Shown here: in pieces, positions 12,361-23,733 of the stretch
Layout of the letters: each line of letters begins with the position of its first letter
Numbering within the stretch: position 1 is the first letter of the stretch
Assembly (NCBI GenBank): GCA_942159475.1
Contig: OW804098.1
Span: 4,192,383-4,256,382 of the forward strand
From: Sthenelais limicola
Lineage: Eukaryota > Annelida > Polychaeta > Phyllodocida > Sigalionidae
DNA: 64,000 nucleotides
Direction of reading: 5' to 3'
Made by a program: the position numbers and the translations under genes
Notes under the pieces: model-generated
Told to the model about the DNA's origin: nothing
The model's database searches: none
What the model saw: only the letters and a program-made list of their open reading frames with translations

Positions 12361-12568
12361 CTCATTATTCCATTAAATACTTAAACACATAATTGCAAAA
12401 GGAACTGTCCAACATTGACATGTAACACCGTGATTATTACACAAATGTATCTTTAAGAATTTCAGGATGCGGCGGAATACAGGGAAATCCCTAGCCGTAA
12501 TAAAAAATCGGACACTGGCATATGCCATGTTTTATTTCCTGAATAAAGTTCGTGTAAAAAAATAAAAA
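12361..12568 (+). mobile_element. LINE 3' end, same family as 61623-63466
   Basis: GGATGCGGCGGAATACAGGG, GAATAAAGTTCGTGTAAAAA and an A-rich tail match the 3' end of the LINE at 63367-63466 (GGGTGCGGTGGAATACCGGG, GAATAAAATTCGTGTAAAAA). Only the 3'UTR is left; the left limit is uncertain. Confidence 0.7.
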
Positions 12569-12894
12569 ATAATCAGGTTTATCAATAAATGTGAAGAAAT
12601 TAAACAAATAATGATAGCGATAAATATGATAATGGAAGGCCTGTAGTGAATCCCAAATGGATTATTACCCTATTTCCCGGATCTTTATTCTAAATATAAT
12701 GTAACTGTATAAATTGTGAAAATACAATTATTTCAAAGAAATTTCTTAATATTATACATCATGCATGTTGCATACAAATTTGAATTGTTTTTTGTGTTTT
12801 TTGCCTTAAGTTATTCTATGACGATTTAAAACCAAAGAAAAGTTGAGATTTCAGTATTCTTGCATGTTAGGTGCATATAATAAACAATGAATGG

Positions 12895-13108
12895 AACTAG
12901 GTCCAACCCCTCAGATCCAGATAACAATGGCATGTCAGTGATTGGACCCCTACTACGCCAATCGGTTTCCTTGTCTAGGAATAGGCGTCCTGATGGGAAT
13001 ACAATGACATTTTGCTGTCTTAATGGAATTATGATGGCACTTTGCAGTTTGAGGTGAGAGGCTTTAGCTCCGTTTGAAGGGACTCTCTTAACTTTGGTCC
13101 AAGAGTGA
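12895..13108 (-). mobile_element. MITE-C copy 1
   Basis: ACTAGGTCCAACCCCTCAGA at left, GGGACTCTC...TTTGGTCC at right. Inside are the shared blocks CTACTACGCCAATCGG and TGGAATTATGATGGCACTTTGC. Confidence 0.75.
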
Positions 13109-14010
13109 CTACTAGTAATTGAATATTATTGGACTCGTTTGCTGCATTATCTTTTCCAATCAATACTCAATTACTAGCACCAGGTTCCCTTCTCTCTTTT
13201 TGCGATATATGCGACATAATGTGGACGTGACCTTCAAACCTCTATCAAGGCTAGTCTGGCTTGATGTACCAGGGTTGATGTGACCTTGGGTCTAGTGACC
13301 TTGAAACTCTAGCAAGGTCATTCTCTGAAACAGTGCAGCACCCTTAATATGTTGGCAAGAACCCCTTAGTAATAAAACTGATCAATATATGATTTTATTA
13401 TACACGCATTCACTATGGAGGCCCAAGTTTGCCAGAGCGACTGCTTTCTTCCTTGATTGTTTCAGCTGTTTCTAGTATATATTCCTCTTGTAAGAAAACC
13501 AGATATGGTAAATATAATATTATCTTTTAAATCAAGCTCGTTTTACATGCAAAATTAGGCATGTATAATAATCAATTTATAGGACTCGTTTTCTGCACAG
13601 ACGTGTAAGTAAAGAACTTGATCTACGATCTTGTTTTTTACTCATGCGTCATGCGTCAACTCGTCTAATAAGTGCTAAATATTTTATTATATATATGCTC
13701 TGAGAAGAACGTGTCCGCACAATTCGTGCAATATTCACGCTCCTGCAACCAACTCATTACTTTACCCAGTATGAATCTATTGATACTCTGCTGCTGATAT
13801 ATGTTTATACAAGAATTTGATGACTAATCACCAAGAGAAACTGGTGCCGGTGGGTGATAATAAGGGAAGTCATCTTAAGAAAGGATTTGGACTGGTCCAA
13901 ATAAGGACGTTGTAGAAGCCCTGTAACAAAAAAAGCCAGACAAAATCTCGTAAATGTTGGTCAAATGACTTTAAATGGGTTGGGAAAGAATGGAAGATGA
14001 AGTAAATAAA
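13109..14010. other. Intronic sequence, nothing recognised
   Basis: Unique AT-rich DNA. 13935-14000 carries the short shared stretch AATGGGTTGGGAAAGAATGG. Confidence 0.5.
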
Positions 14011-14016
14011 ACGTAC

Positions 14017-14169
14017 ATGAGTGGATCCATCCTCATGTTCAGCCATCATGGCGCACTGTACGGCATGCTCCCACTGTGTCACATCCTCCCCGATGTAGTC
14101 ACCCCCACCGTACTGGTCATACAGACTGAATATCTGCTCTACCACACGCTCTATATCTATACTCTCCAT
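14017..14169 (-). CDS. HD-domain phosphonate oxygenase (PhnZ/TmpB-like), N-terminal exon
   Basis: This 153-bp exon is 51 codons in phase 0 at both ends. It begins with ATG at 14169, directly after a TGCAG acceptor-like sequence, and ends at 14017 before a GTACGT donor. The product has a short N-terminal helix, then GGGDYIGEDVTQWEHAVQCA and MMAEHEDGSTH. The order Tyr25-x-x-Glu28, VTQ and Glu-His35-Ala matches the start of the HD-domain mixed-valent di-iron oxygenases that cleave the C-P bond of 1-hydroxy-2-aminoalkyl phosphonates. In that family the Tyr/Glu pair acts as a substrate-gated lid and the His is an iron ligand (known of the family). The Met could be the true start or, because of the acceptor-like CAG, the first codon of a second exon. 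Its 5' half (to DQY) is the founder unit of the satellite at 14170-16764. It joins in phase to the exon at 11033-11258. Confidence 0.8.
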
Positions 14170-14669
14170 CTGCATGTACAATAATGAATAATAATAATAA
14201 TAATAATACTGGTCATACACACTGAATATCTGCTCTACCACACGCTCTATCTCTATACACTCCATCTGTAGAATAGTGAATAATAACAATATTAATAATA
14301 ATACTGGTCATACAGACTGAATATCTGCTCTACCACACGCTCTATCTCTATACTCTCCATCTGCATGTAGAATAATGAATAATAATAATAATAATAATAC
14401 TTGTCATACAGACTGAATATCTGCTCTACCACACGCTCTATCTCTATACTCTCCATCTGTAGAATAAAGAATAATAACAATAATAATAATAATATTAATA
14501 ATAATACTGGTCATACAGGCTGAATATCTGCTCTACTGCCCACTCTATCTCTATACTCTCCATCTGCATGTAGAATAATAACAATATTAATAATAATATT
14601 ACTGGTCATACAGACTGAATATCTGCTCTACCACACGCTCTATCTCTATACTCTCCATCTGTAGAATAA

Positions 14670-14704
<35 letters not shown>

Positions 14705-14770
14705 GGTCATACAGACTGAATATCTGCTCTACCACACGCTCTATCTCTATACTCTCCATCTGTAGAATAA

Positions 14771-14805
<35 letters not shown>

Positions 14806-16009
14806 GGTCATACAGACTGAATATCTGCTCTACCACACGCTCTATCTCTATACTCTCCATCTGCATGTAGAATAATGAATAATAATAATAATAATAATAC
14901 TTGTCATACAGACTGAATATCTGCTCTACCACACGCTCTATCTCTATACTCTCCATCTGTAGAATAAAGAATAATAACAATAATAATAATAATATTAATA
15001 ATAATACTGGTCATACAGGCTGAATATCTGCTCTACTGCCCACTCTATCTCTATACTCTCCATCTGCATGTAGAATAATAACAATATTAATAATAATATT
15101 ACTGGTCATACAGACTGAATATCTGCTCTACCACACGCTCTATCTCTATACTCTCCATCTGTAGAATAATGAATAATAATAATAATAATAATACTGGTCA
15201 TACAGACTGAATATCTGCTCTACCGCCCGCTCTATCTCTATACTCTCCATCTGTAGAATAATGAATAATAACAATATTAATAATAATATTACTGGTCATA
15301 CAGACTGAATATCTGCTCTACCACACGCTCTATCTCTATACTCTCCATCTGTAGAATAATGAATAATAATAATAATAATAATAATGGTCATACAGACTGA
15401 ATATCTGCTCTACCGCCCGCTCTATATCTATACTCTCCATCTGTAGAATAATGAATAATAACAATATTAATAATAATATTACTGGTCATACAGACTGAAT
15501 ATCTGCTCTACCACACGCTCTATCTCTATACTCTCCATCTGTAGAATAATGAATAATAATAATAATAATAATAATGGTCATACAGACTGAATATCTGCTC
15601 TACCGCCCGCTCTATATCTATACTCTCCATCTGTAGAATAATGAATAATAACAATATTAATAATAATATTACTGGTCATACAGACTGAATATCTGCTCTA
15701 CCACACGCTCTATCTCTATACTCTCCATCTGTAGAATAATGAATAATAATAATAATAATAATACTGGTCATACAGACTGAATATCTGCTCTACCGCCCGC
15801 TCTATCTCTACACTCCCCATCTGTAGAATAATGAATAATAATAATAATAATAATACTGGTCATACAGACTGAATATCTGCTCTACCACACGCTCTATCTC
15901 TATACTCTCCATCTGTAGAATAATGAATAATAATAATAATAATAATACTGGTCATACAGGCTGAATATCTGCTCTACCACACGCTCTATCTCTATACTCT
16001 CCATCTGTA

Positions 16010-16043
<34 letters not shown>

Positions 16044-16764
16044 GGTCATACAGACTGAATATCTGCTCTACCGCCCGCTCTATCTCTACACTCCCCATCT
16101 GTAGAATAATGAATAATAATAATAATAATACTTGTCATACAGACTGAATATCTGCTCTACTGCCCGCTCTATCTCTACACTCTCCATCTGTAGAATAATG
16201 AATAATGAATAATAATAATAATACTTGTCATACAGACTGAATATCAGCTCTACCACACGCTCTATCTCTACACTCCCCATCTGTAGAATAATAATAATAA
16301 TAATACTGGTCATACAGACTGAATATCTGCTCTACCACACGCTCTATCTCTATACTCTCCATCTGTAGAATAATGAATAATAATAATAATAATAATACTG
16401 GTCATACAGGCTGAATATCTGCTCTACCACACGCTCTATCTCTATACTCTCCATCTGAAGAATAATGAATAATAATAATAATAATAATACTTGTCATACA
16501 GGCTGAATATCTGCTCTACCACACGCTCTATCTCTATACTCTCCATCTGTAGAATAATGAATAATAATAATAATAATAATACTGGTCATACAGGCTGAAT
16601 ATCTGCTCTACCACACGCTCTATCTTTATACTCTCCATCTGAAGAATAATGAATAATAATAATAATAATAATACTGGTCATACAGGCTGAATATCTGCTC
16701 TACCACACGCTCTATCTCTATACTCTCCATCTGAAGAATAATGAATAATAATAATAATAATAAT
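14170..16764 (-). repeat. Exon-derived satellite: about 27 copies of intron-acceptor plus start of the HD-oxygenase exon
   Basis: Copies lie every 90-103 bp. On the minus strand each carries (TTA)n, then TTCATTATTCTACAG or TTCTACATGCAG, then ATGGAGAGTATAGAGATAGA and on to CTGTATGACCAGT: the acceptor and first ~20 codons (MESIEIERVVEQIFSLYDQY) of the exon at 14017-14169. The genuine exon is the last unit; amplification stops inside it after DQY. Copies vary (MGSVEIER, ERAVEQ, VVELIF, YDKY) but keep the acceptor and mostly stay open. Two higher-order units are visible: a segment near 14300-14660 recurs exactly 500 bp downstream, and a 190-bp dimer repeats at 15291 and 15481. None of the extra copies contains the GGGDYIGE half or a donor, so they are not complete exons. 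Confidence 0.93.
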
Positions 16765-16929
16765 ATATGTACATGATGAGGTGATAACTTACATTCTCAC
16801 TCTAGTACTCACTCTAGTACTGGATGTAGTCATTAGGTGCCACCACTGTACACATCTATTACTACTTCTCTGCACAAGGTTTGCTTTAGAAATACTAGGT
16901 CTTGCTATAGCTTTTGTATGCTGAGTGGT

Positions 16930-18096
16930 TTAGAGATTATACAATAGGGGACTTGTATCAGCCACTTTGTATATCTGAAGTGAAGGGTGGTACAATAGGG
17001 GACTTGTATCAGCCACTGTGAATGTCTGTAGTGAAGGGTTATACAATAGGGGACTTGTATCAGCCACTGTGTGTGTCTGAAGTGAAGGATTATACAATAG
17101 GGGACTTGTATTAGTCACTGTGTATGTCTGTAGTGAAGGGTTATACAATAGGGGAGTTGTATCAGTCACTGTGTATGTCTGTAGTAAAGGGTTATGCAAT
17201 AGGGGACTTGTATCAGGCACTGTGTATGTCTGAAGTGAAGGTTTATACAATAGGGGACTTGTATTAGTCACTGTGTATGTCTGAAGTGAAGGGTTATACA
17301 ATAGGGGACTTGTATCAGCCACTGTGTATGTCTGAAGTGAAGGGTTATACAATAGGGGACTTGTATCAGCCACTGTGTATGTCTGAACTGAAGGATTATA
17401 CAATAGGGGAGTTGTATCAGGCACTGTGTATGTATGTAGTGAAGGGTTATACAATAGGGGACTTGTATCAGCCACTGTGTATGTCTGAACTGAAGGGTTA
17501 TACAATAGGGGACTTGTATCAGGCACTGTGTATGTTTGAAGTGAAGGGTTATACAATAGGGGACTTGTATCAGCCACTGTGTATGTCTGAACTGAAGCGT
17601 TATACAATAGGGGACTTGTATCAGGCACTGTGTATGTTTGAAGTGAAGGGTTATACAATAGGGGACTTGTATCAGGCACTGTGTATGTCTGAAGTGAAGG
17701 GTTATACAATAGGGGACTTGTATCAGCCACTGTGTATGTTTAAAGGGAAGGGTTATACAATAGGGGACTTGTATCAGCCACTGTGTATGTCTGAACTGAA
17801 GGGTTATACAATAGGGGACTTGTATCAGGCACTGTGTATGTTTGAAGTGAAGGGTTATACAATAGGGGACTTGTATCAGCCACTGTGTATGTCTGAAGTG
17901 AAGGGTTATACAATAGGGGACTTGTATCAGGCACTGTGTATGTTTAAAGGGAAGGGTTATACAATAGGGGACTTGTATCAGCCACTGTGTATGTCTATAG
18001 TGAAGGGTTATACAATAGGGGACTTGTATCAGGCACTGTGTATGTTTAAAGGGAAGGGTTATACAATAGGGGACTTGTATCAGCCACTGTGTATGT
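16930..18096 (-). repeat. 51-bp minisatellite, array 2 (inverted)
   Basis: About 23 copies of the same unit as at 1-1650 in the opposite orientation (TATACAATAGGGGACTTGTA on the plus strand). It directly follows the exon-derived satellite after a 160-bp unique spacer and runs into the 22-bp array. Alternating GCACTG/CCACTG variants suggest a 102-bp dimer in its right half. Confidence 0.95.
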
Positions 18097-18104
18097 GTAT
18101 TCTC

Positions 18105-18372
18105 TCAGGGCATTATAGCACTATAATGTCCTCCCAGGGCAGTTATAGCTCTCTCAGGGCATTATAACTCTTCTCTCAGGGCATTATAACTCTTCTCTCA
18201 GGGCATTATAACTCTTCTCTCAGGGCATTATAACTCTTCTCTCAGGGCATTATAACTCTTCTCTCAGGGCATTATAACTCTTCTCTCAGGGCATTATAAC
18301 TCTTCTCTCAGGGCATTATAACTCTTCTCTCAGGGCATTATAACTCTTCTCTCAGGGCATTATAGCTCTTTG
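18105..18372. repeat. 22-bp tandem array
   Basis: About ten near-identical copies of a 22-bp unit (GGGCATTATAACTCTTCTCT plus CA), preceded by three diverged ones. Confidence 0.95.
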
Positions 18373-18474
18373 GTCCATTCAATAATGGAGGGCTGTAGTG
18401 GGCAGTTATAGCCAGAAATTATCCCAAACATGTGCTCTGCTTGAACTTTGGTAAATAACAAAATATTTTATACA

Positions 18475-18530
18475 TTTTCTTCCATTCTTTTCCAACCTAT
18501 CTAAAACCCATTTGACCAGAATTTGGGATA
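18475..18530 (-). repeat. Short shared segment (three copies in window)
   Basis: TTCCATTCTTTTCCAACCTA with AAAACCCATTTGACCA is the reverse complement of 2460-2505 and 13950-13998. Confidence 0.6.
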
Positions 18531-18639
18531 TAGGAGGATTGATCGCAAGTGCCTGCTTCACACCAGTTTTTGGGTATTTGCAGCTGTAAAGACGGGGCAT
18601 TAGCACCCCAATGATAAAAACATTTTGAGGAAGTTTTTG

Positions 18640-18706
18640 TGACATATTTATCTAAAAATATCATTTTGTGCAACTTGTGACTCATTTTTCTGTAACACAT
18701 CACATA
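18640..18706 (+). mobile_element. MITE-B right-end fragment, copy 5
   Basis: GCAACTTGTGACTCATTTTT then CTGTAACACATCACAT. Confidence 0.65.
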
Positions 18707-18920
18707 TTAGAGACAATTAGTGAAGGTGAATGGTATATTTACTCATTACTCATTGACCAATATATAACTCATGATAAGACTCATGTTCATAATTTATAAC
18801 TTTTTCTACTGCACTTATCTGATAATTAATCAAAGAATAAGTGTTTATACAAGCTGTTATACATGTTATCAACATGTCAATAAGTCTACATGTATATACA
18901 TGGTCTCTTATCAGCAGTAT

Positions 18921-19160
18921 ATGGGTCAGATTTTCTGAAAATGTACAATTGGCAGCTGTACACATTTAGTAAATTCTTCAAAATTAGGCTCCAATTTGGT
19001 CAATACTAGGTAAATTCGAGTATATTCGGCATTGCATTGATTCCAGCAATCTGTTTGGTTAGGTTGAACTCTATTTTGAACTTTATTTTCGTCTTAAATT
19101 TGGGTTATTTGAGAAGATTGGCGATGTTGAATTGTACATTTTCTGAAAATCTGACCCATA
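18921..19160 (+). mobile_element. MITE-A copy 7, complete
   Basis: Subfamily 2 (TTGGTTAGGTTGAACTCTAT ... TTGAGAAGATTGGCGATG). Confidence 0.85.
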
Positions 19161-19267
19161 TACAGGCTTGTGCTTCCCGCTACTGCATGCATAGCGATTA
19201 TAAGGATTTAAACTATTCACTTACACTGTTATACAAGTCTCAGGTCGCGAACAAGGTAAGCTTATTT

Positions 19268-19345
19268 GTCGCAAAATTTCTATTTTTGAAAGTGTTTCAT
19301 TCATAAGATTTATTTGTGGGGATATTTTCCGATTTGATTAATACT
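19268..19345 (+). mobile_element. MITE-B internal fragment, copy 6
   Basis: TCGCAAAATTTC ... TTTCATTCATAAGATTTATT resembles the left part of MITE-B. Confidence 0.45.
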
Positions 19346-19491
19346 AGATATTTCACTAAAATGACTCAATTTCTAAAATCAAATCTCTAAAACAACTCAA
19401 ATCACTCAAATCACTAACATGTGCTAACGGGCTGGATAGCAGTCCAGTCGTTCACTGAATATGTAAGTTACGATGGTGTGTGTATTATATA

Positions 19492-19731
19492 TATGGGTCA
19501 GATTTTCAGAAAATGTACAATTGGCAGTTCTACACATTTAGGAAATTCTCCTAAATTTGGCTGAAAAATGATGAATACTGGGTATATCTGAGTATATTTG
19601 GTATCGCGTTGATTTAAAGTATCAGTTCTGTTATGTTAAACTGCAGTTTGAAGCGCATTTTTGTCTTAAATGAGGGTTAATTGAGAGGATTGCTTAAGGC
19701 GGATTGTACATTTTCTGAAAATCTGACCCAT
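19492..19731 (+). mobile_element. MITE-A copy 8, complete
   Basis: Subfamily 1, with perfect TIRs flanked by TATA on both sides, supporting a TA target duplication. Confidence 0.9.
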
Positions 19732-20974
19732 ATATTGTATGTTTATTCTGATTCCATCAATAACAGTTACATCATTCAGAATCTGGTTCGCAGCCTCTAC
19801 CTTTGTAGGTCTTCCTGGGACGGCCAGCTAGTTCATTATAAGATTAATTGATGTGCACTTGTTACATATCAGGATCATTATCAACAATACAATATATCAA
19901 AGTGAAAAGTGAAGAATTGAAATCCCCATCCCACCCCCCACCCGGCTCATATATAATTAATCTTTATATCAAATCAGAGACGAGAGAAGTATATCTTTGT
20001 ATTATATATGTATTGGCCCGAACTTCGATGATCCAGTCCGCCCTAAGAAAGCTTCAATTTAAAAAAAAAACAATCTTGGACAGCAAGACACCTCCGTCCA
20101 CTGTGGTGGTCAGCATTCGTGTAACCGGAGGAAGCGTCCCTAGCAACCGGTAAACAGTTCAGTCAATTCAGGTCTCACCACTCTTCGTGATATAACCATA
20201 TATAACTATATATATTCACCATTTTTAAGGTTAAATGTAAAGGTTTATCATTATTGTTATCCTCAATATTCTTTATCATCGACATAACTATTATTATTGT
20301 TCATTGCATTGATAACATTTATCATTTGAATAGTTCATGCAGCAAGTTAATGAAATATAACAAACTGTAAACGTATTTATTTTCAAGCAGATAAGTACTT
20401 TGACACCTTTTCGCGCGGATTTGAATTCGTGCATCAAGGAATTCTCACACCTTGTTTATGTAATAATTATACCTTTCGCGCAGAATTTATTTTCACGCCC
20501 AGGTGGGTGCGTTAGAATGGCAAAAATAAATACTGCGCACACATTAATACGTTCACAGTTATTATATATGAATAAATGTGATTCAACAAGGTTGAAAACA
20601 GTGTAAATAGCTATTATATCTACTTTAACATGGAGTACACCATGACTTAGATTAGTGAATTATTAGTAAATAATTCTAGCTTCCAGAATAAAGATCTAAC
20701 TCTAGACGTGATAAGATCGAAGCTAAGCATCATACATTTGATGTCTTAAAGTAATGAAAATATAACATCAATTCAAGGCGCTCTTGGAAGATCTATGCTC
20801 GCACAGAAAGTGACATGACCTTTTTCTATGTAACTGTATTGAAAGTTGGAAATAAAAATACTTATATATATAATTGGTTGATATCGATATGCGCCCTAAC
20901 GCGGTAAATACACTTCTCAACACACGTGTGTGTATGCGTTGTTATCCGTTCTACCCACATGCAACAAGTTGTAC
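19732..20974. other. Unique sequence, no gene recognised
   Basis: A 101-codon frame at 19848-20153 has no recognisable domain. A retroposon-like 3' end (CTATGTAACTGTATTGAAAG ... AAATAAAAAT) lies at 20827-20870. Confidence 0.5.
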
Positions 20975-21214
20975 ATGGGTCAGATTTTCAGACAATGTAC
21001 AATTGGCAGCTCTACACACTCAGTAATTTCTGCTAAATTTGGCAGAAAAATGATGAATACCGGGTATATCTGAATATATTTGGTATCGCATTGATTTAAA
21101 GTATCAGTTCTGTTATGTTAAACTGCATTTTGAAGCTCATTTCTGTCTTTAAATGTGGGTTATTTGAGAGGATTGGTGAAGGTGAATTGTGCATTTTCTG
21201 AAAATCTGACCCAT
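20975..21214 (+). mobile_element. MITE-A copy 9, complete
   Basis: Subfamily 1. Confidence 0.88.
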
Positions 21215-21404
21215 ATGTGTATAACGTATAACGCACACAAGTAACAAGTTGAACATGTTGATAAAGTATGACGCACACATACAACTTGACTTGTCATGTT
21301 TTGGTTTGATGGACTTGTAAGTTGTACATTGGATACGGCCATATCCGCTATGTTCCCCGCCGTCCATGTATAGATGGATGGGATGTGTATTTAACATCAC
21401 AGCT

Positions 21405-21890
21405 AGAGTGGAGAGGGAGAGGGGGAGGGGGAGCTGTTGGAGAAGGGGGGAGGGAGAAGGGGGGAGGCGGAGGGAGAGGGGGAGGAGGGGAGAGAGGGAG
21501 GATGGGGAGGGAGAGGAGGAGAAGGAGGAGCAGGGGAGTTGGGAGGGGGTGAAGGAGAGGAGGCAGAAGGGGAGGCAGAGGGGTGAGTGGTAGGGAAAGG
21601 ATGAGGGAGAGGAGGGGGGGAGGAGAGGGAAGGCAGAGGGCAGGGGGGCAGGGAGAGTAGAAGGGAGGGGGGAGATGGGAGAAAGAGGGGAGGGACAGAA
21701 GGAACAGGGAGAGGAGGGAGGGGGAGGGGGAGGCAGAGGGATAGGGGGAGCAGGGAGGGTAGGGGGAGGATGGAGGAGAGGGGGGGAGGCAGAGGAGGAG
21801 GCAGAGGGGGAGGAGGAGCAGTGAGAGCAGAGGAAACGAGTTGAGATGGGGGGGGGGGAGAGTTTCAGGCTGAGGGAGGGCGGGGGTATA
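21405..21890. repeat. Polypurine (GGGAGA/GGAGG) tract
   Basis: About 480 bases almost free of pyrimidines on the plus strand. Long Ser/Pro or Glu/Gly/Arg frames through it are compositional artefacts. Confidence 0.9.
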
Positions 21891-21951
21891 GTACTTTCGT
21901 TACTCGGATCTCTCTCACTCATATCGAAAGTAGATCACCACAATAATATAC

Positions 21952-22191
21952 ATGGGTCAGATCGTCAGAAAATGTACAATCGGCAGATCTACACATTTAG
22001 CCAATTCTGCTAAATTAGGCTGAAAAAGGCTAAATGCCAGGTATATCAGAGTATATTATATATTGCGTTGATTCACAATATCGGCTTAGTTTGTGTTGAA
22101 CAGTATTTCACAATTTATAACCGTTTTAAATGTGGGTTATTTGAGAGAATTGGTGAAGGTGAATTGTACATTTTCTGACGACTTAGCCCAT
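21952..22191 (+). mobile_element. MITE-A copy 10, complete
   Basis: A diverged form with GTCAGAAAATGTACAATCGG at left and CTGACGACTTAGCCCAT at right. Confidence 0.82.
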
Positions 22192-22370
22192 ATATACTGT
22201 GTTTAGATAGGGTGGAAGTTTGATGTAAGTCTAGATACGAGGTCCATATAAACAAGTCATGATATGATGGTGAGATACCATCATACTTCAACATATCACA
22301 CAGATTACAACGATGTTAAAAAAGCAAATCTGATAAATAATTATTTGTATCTTTATGTTTGAATAAGTAG

Positions 22371-22609
22371 TTGGGTCAGATTTTCAGAAAATGTACAATT
22401 TGCCTTCACCAATCTTCTGAAATCACCCACATTTAAGATAAAAATGTGCTTCAAAATGAAGTTTAACATAACAGAACTGATACTTTAAATCAATGTGATT
22501 CAAAATATACTCAGATATACCTGGTATTCATCATTTTTCAGTCTTATTTAGCAGAGTTTAATAAATGAGTAGATTTGCCAATTGTACATTTTCTGAAAAT
22601 CTGACCCAA
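22371..22609 (-). mobile_element. MITE-A copy 11, complete
   Basis: Reverse; TIRs TTGGGTCAGATTTTCAG and CTGAAAATCTGACCCAA match base for base. Confidence 0.88.
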
Positions 22610-22680
22610 TTTCTGATATAACAGGATGGACATTGAGTGGTACGATAGATACATCCATTTTAAACGCATAGATGTATTAC

Positions 22681-22975
22681 ATGGGGCAGATTTTCAGAAA
22701 ATGTACAATCCAACTTTGCCAATCTTCTCAAATAACCTAACGTTTAGAAGAAAATAAAGATCAGAATGAAGTTCAACCTAACCAAACAGATTGCTAGAAT
22801 CATTGCAATGCCAAATATACCCGAAGTTACCTAATATTGACCAAATTGCAGCATACCAATGCGATACCAAATATACTCAGATATACCCGGTATTCATCTT
22901 TTTTTCAGCCTAATTTCGCAGAATTGACTAAATGTGTACAGCTGCCAATTATACATTTTCTGAAAATCTGACCCA
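22681..22975 (-). mobile_element. MITE-A copy 12, chimeric
   Basis: The left part is subfamily 2 (AACCTAACCAAACAGATTGC ... ACCAAATTGCAGC). It then re-enters subfamily 1 sequence at ATACCAATGCGATACCAAAT, making the element about 55 bp longer than normal. Confidence 0.8.
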
Positions 22976-22976
22976 C

Positions 22977-23086
22977 ATGTGATGTGTTACAGGACATTTT
23001 GAGATACCAACATTTTGAAAAGATGAGATGAGGCCGTTTCCAATGAGTGTAACTATTAAGGGCATCTACTGAGTGTTTCTATATTA
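22977..23086 (-). mobile_element. MITE-B fragment, copy 7
   Basis: TGATGTGTTACAGGAC joined directly to the ATTTTGAGATACCA box; about 20 bases of the TIR are deleted. Confidence 0.6.
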
Positions 23087-23165
23087 TTATGCATGAATAA
23101 AAGGTTGGTGGTTGGTGATATTCCTTGAGGGTCAATCATTAATAAATTAGCTACATATACTGTGT

Positions 23166-23733
23166 GTGTCACAGGAAAATGAGTCACAAGTCGAACAAAC
23201 TACCGTCAAAACTACCGTCAACTAAGTTAAATTGTGTCTTTTAAACCGGCAGCATGACGGACAGATTCATCAAATGCCGCTAAATAAGATAAATTGTGTC
23301 AACATCGATTTGTACTACTGTATGTTTTACTGTGTGTTTAGTTTAAAGGGCTGCTTGGATGATCTCCTGTGGAGAGAGAGTGCGTCCTCTTCTCTTTTTC
23401 AAATGTTTTTTCTCACAGGAATCCTTTGTCAGAATAGTTTCATTAATGGGGTGCTTAGCTCTGCTCGGTATATAAATACAAGGATCAAATGTCAATCCTG
23501 TGTATTGAATGCATATCTGAGGTTATTCTAAGGAGTATATTTGCCTACGTTACTATACTATACTAGTAGTTAACCATCATGAAATGTCGTTACCATTCTC
23601 TTTATTATATAGAGCAAATATAGAAGTACTTATCAGATGTCCTACTGTTTACTATCATTGGAATCGTCTTGATCACATCTTTTCAAATATGATTATATCT
23701 CAAAATCCATTTTTTGCGAGTTATGAGTCATTT
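23166..23733 (+). mobile_element. MITE-B copy 8
   Basis: Left GTCACAGGAAAATGAGTCAC, right TTTTTGCGAGTTATGAGTCA. The body is diverged. Confidence 0.7.

Noticed and set aside
14292..14480. Separate small proteins MESIEIERVVEQIF... in each satellite unit
   Set aside because: Each lacks the rest of the domain and a donor; described as exon-derived repeats rather than genes.
18105..18372. CRISPR-like regular repeats
   Set aside because: Simple head-to-tail 22-bp tandem copies without variable spacers, in a eukaryotic genome.
19848..20153. 101-codon plus-strand frame
   Set aside because: No recognisable domain and it spans AT-rich non-coding DNA.
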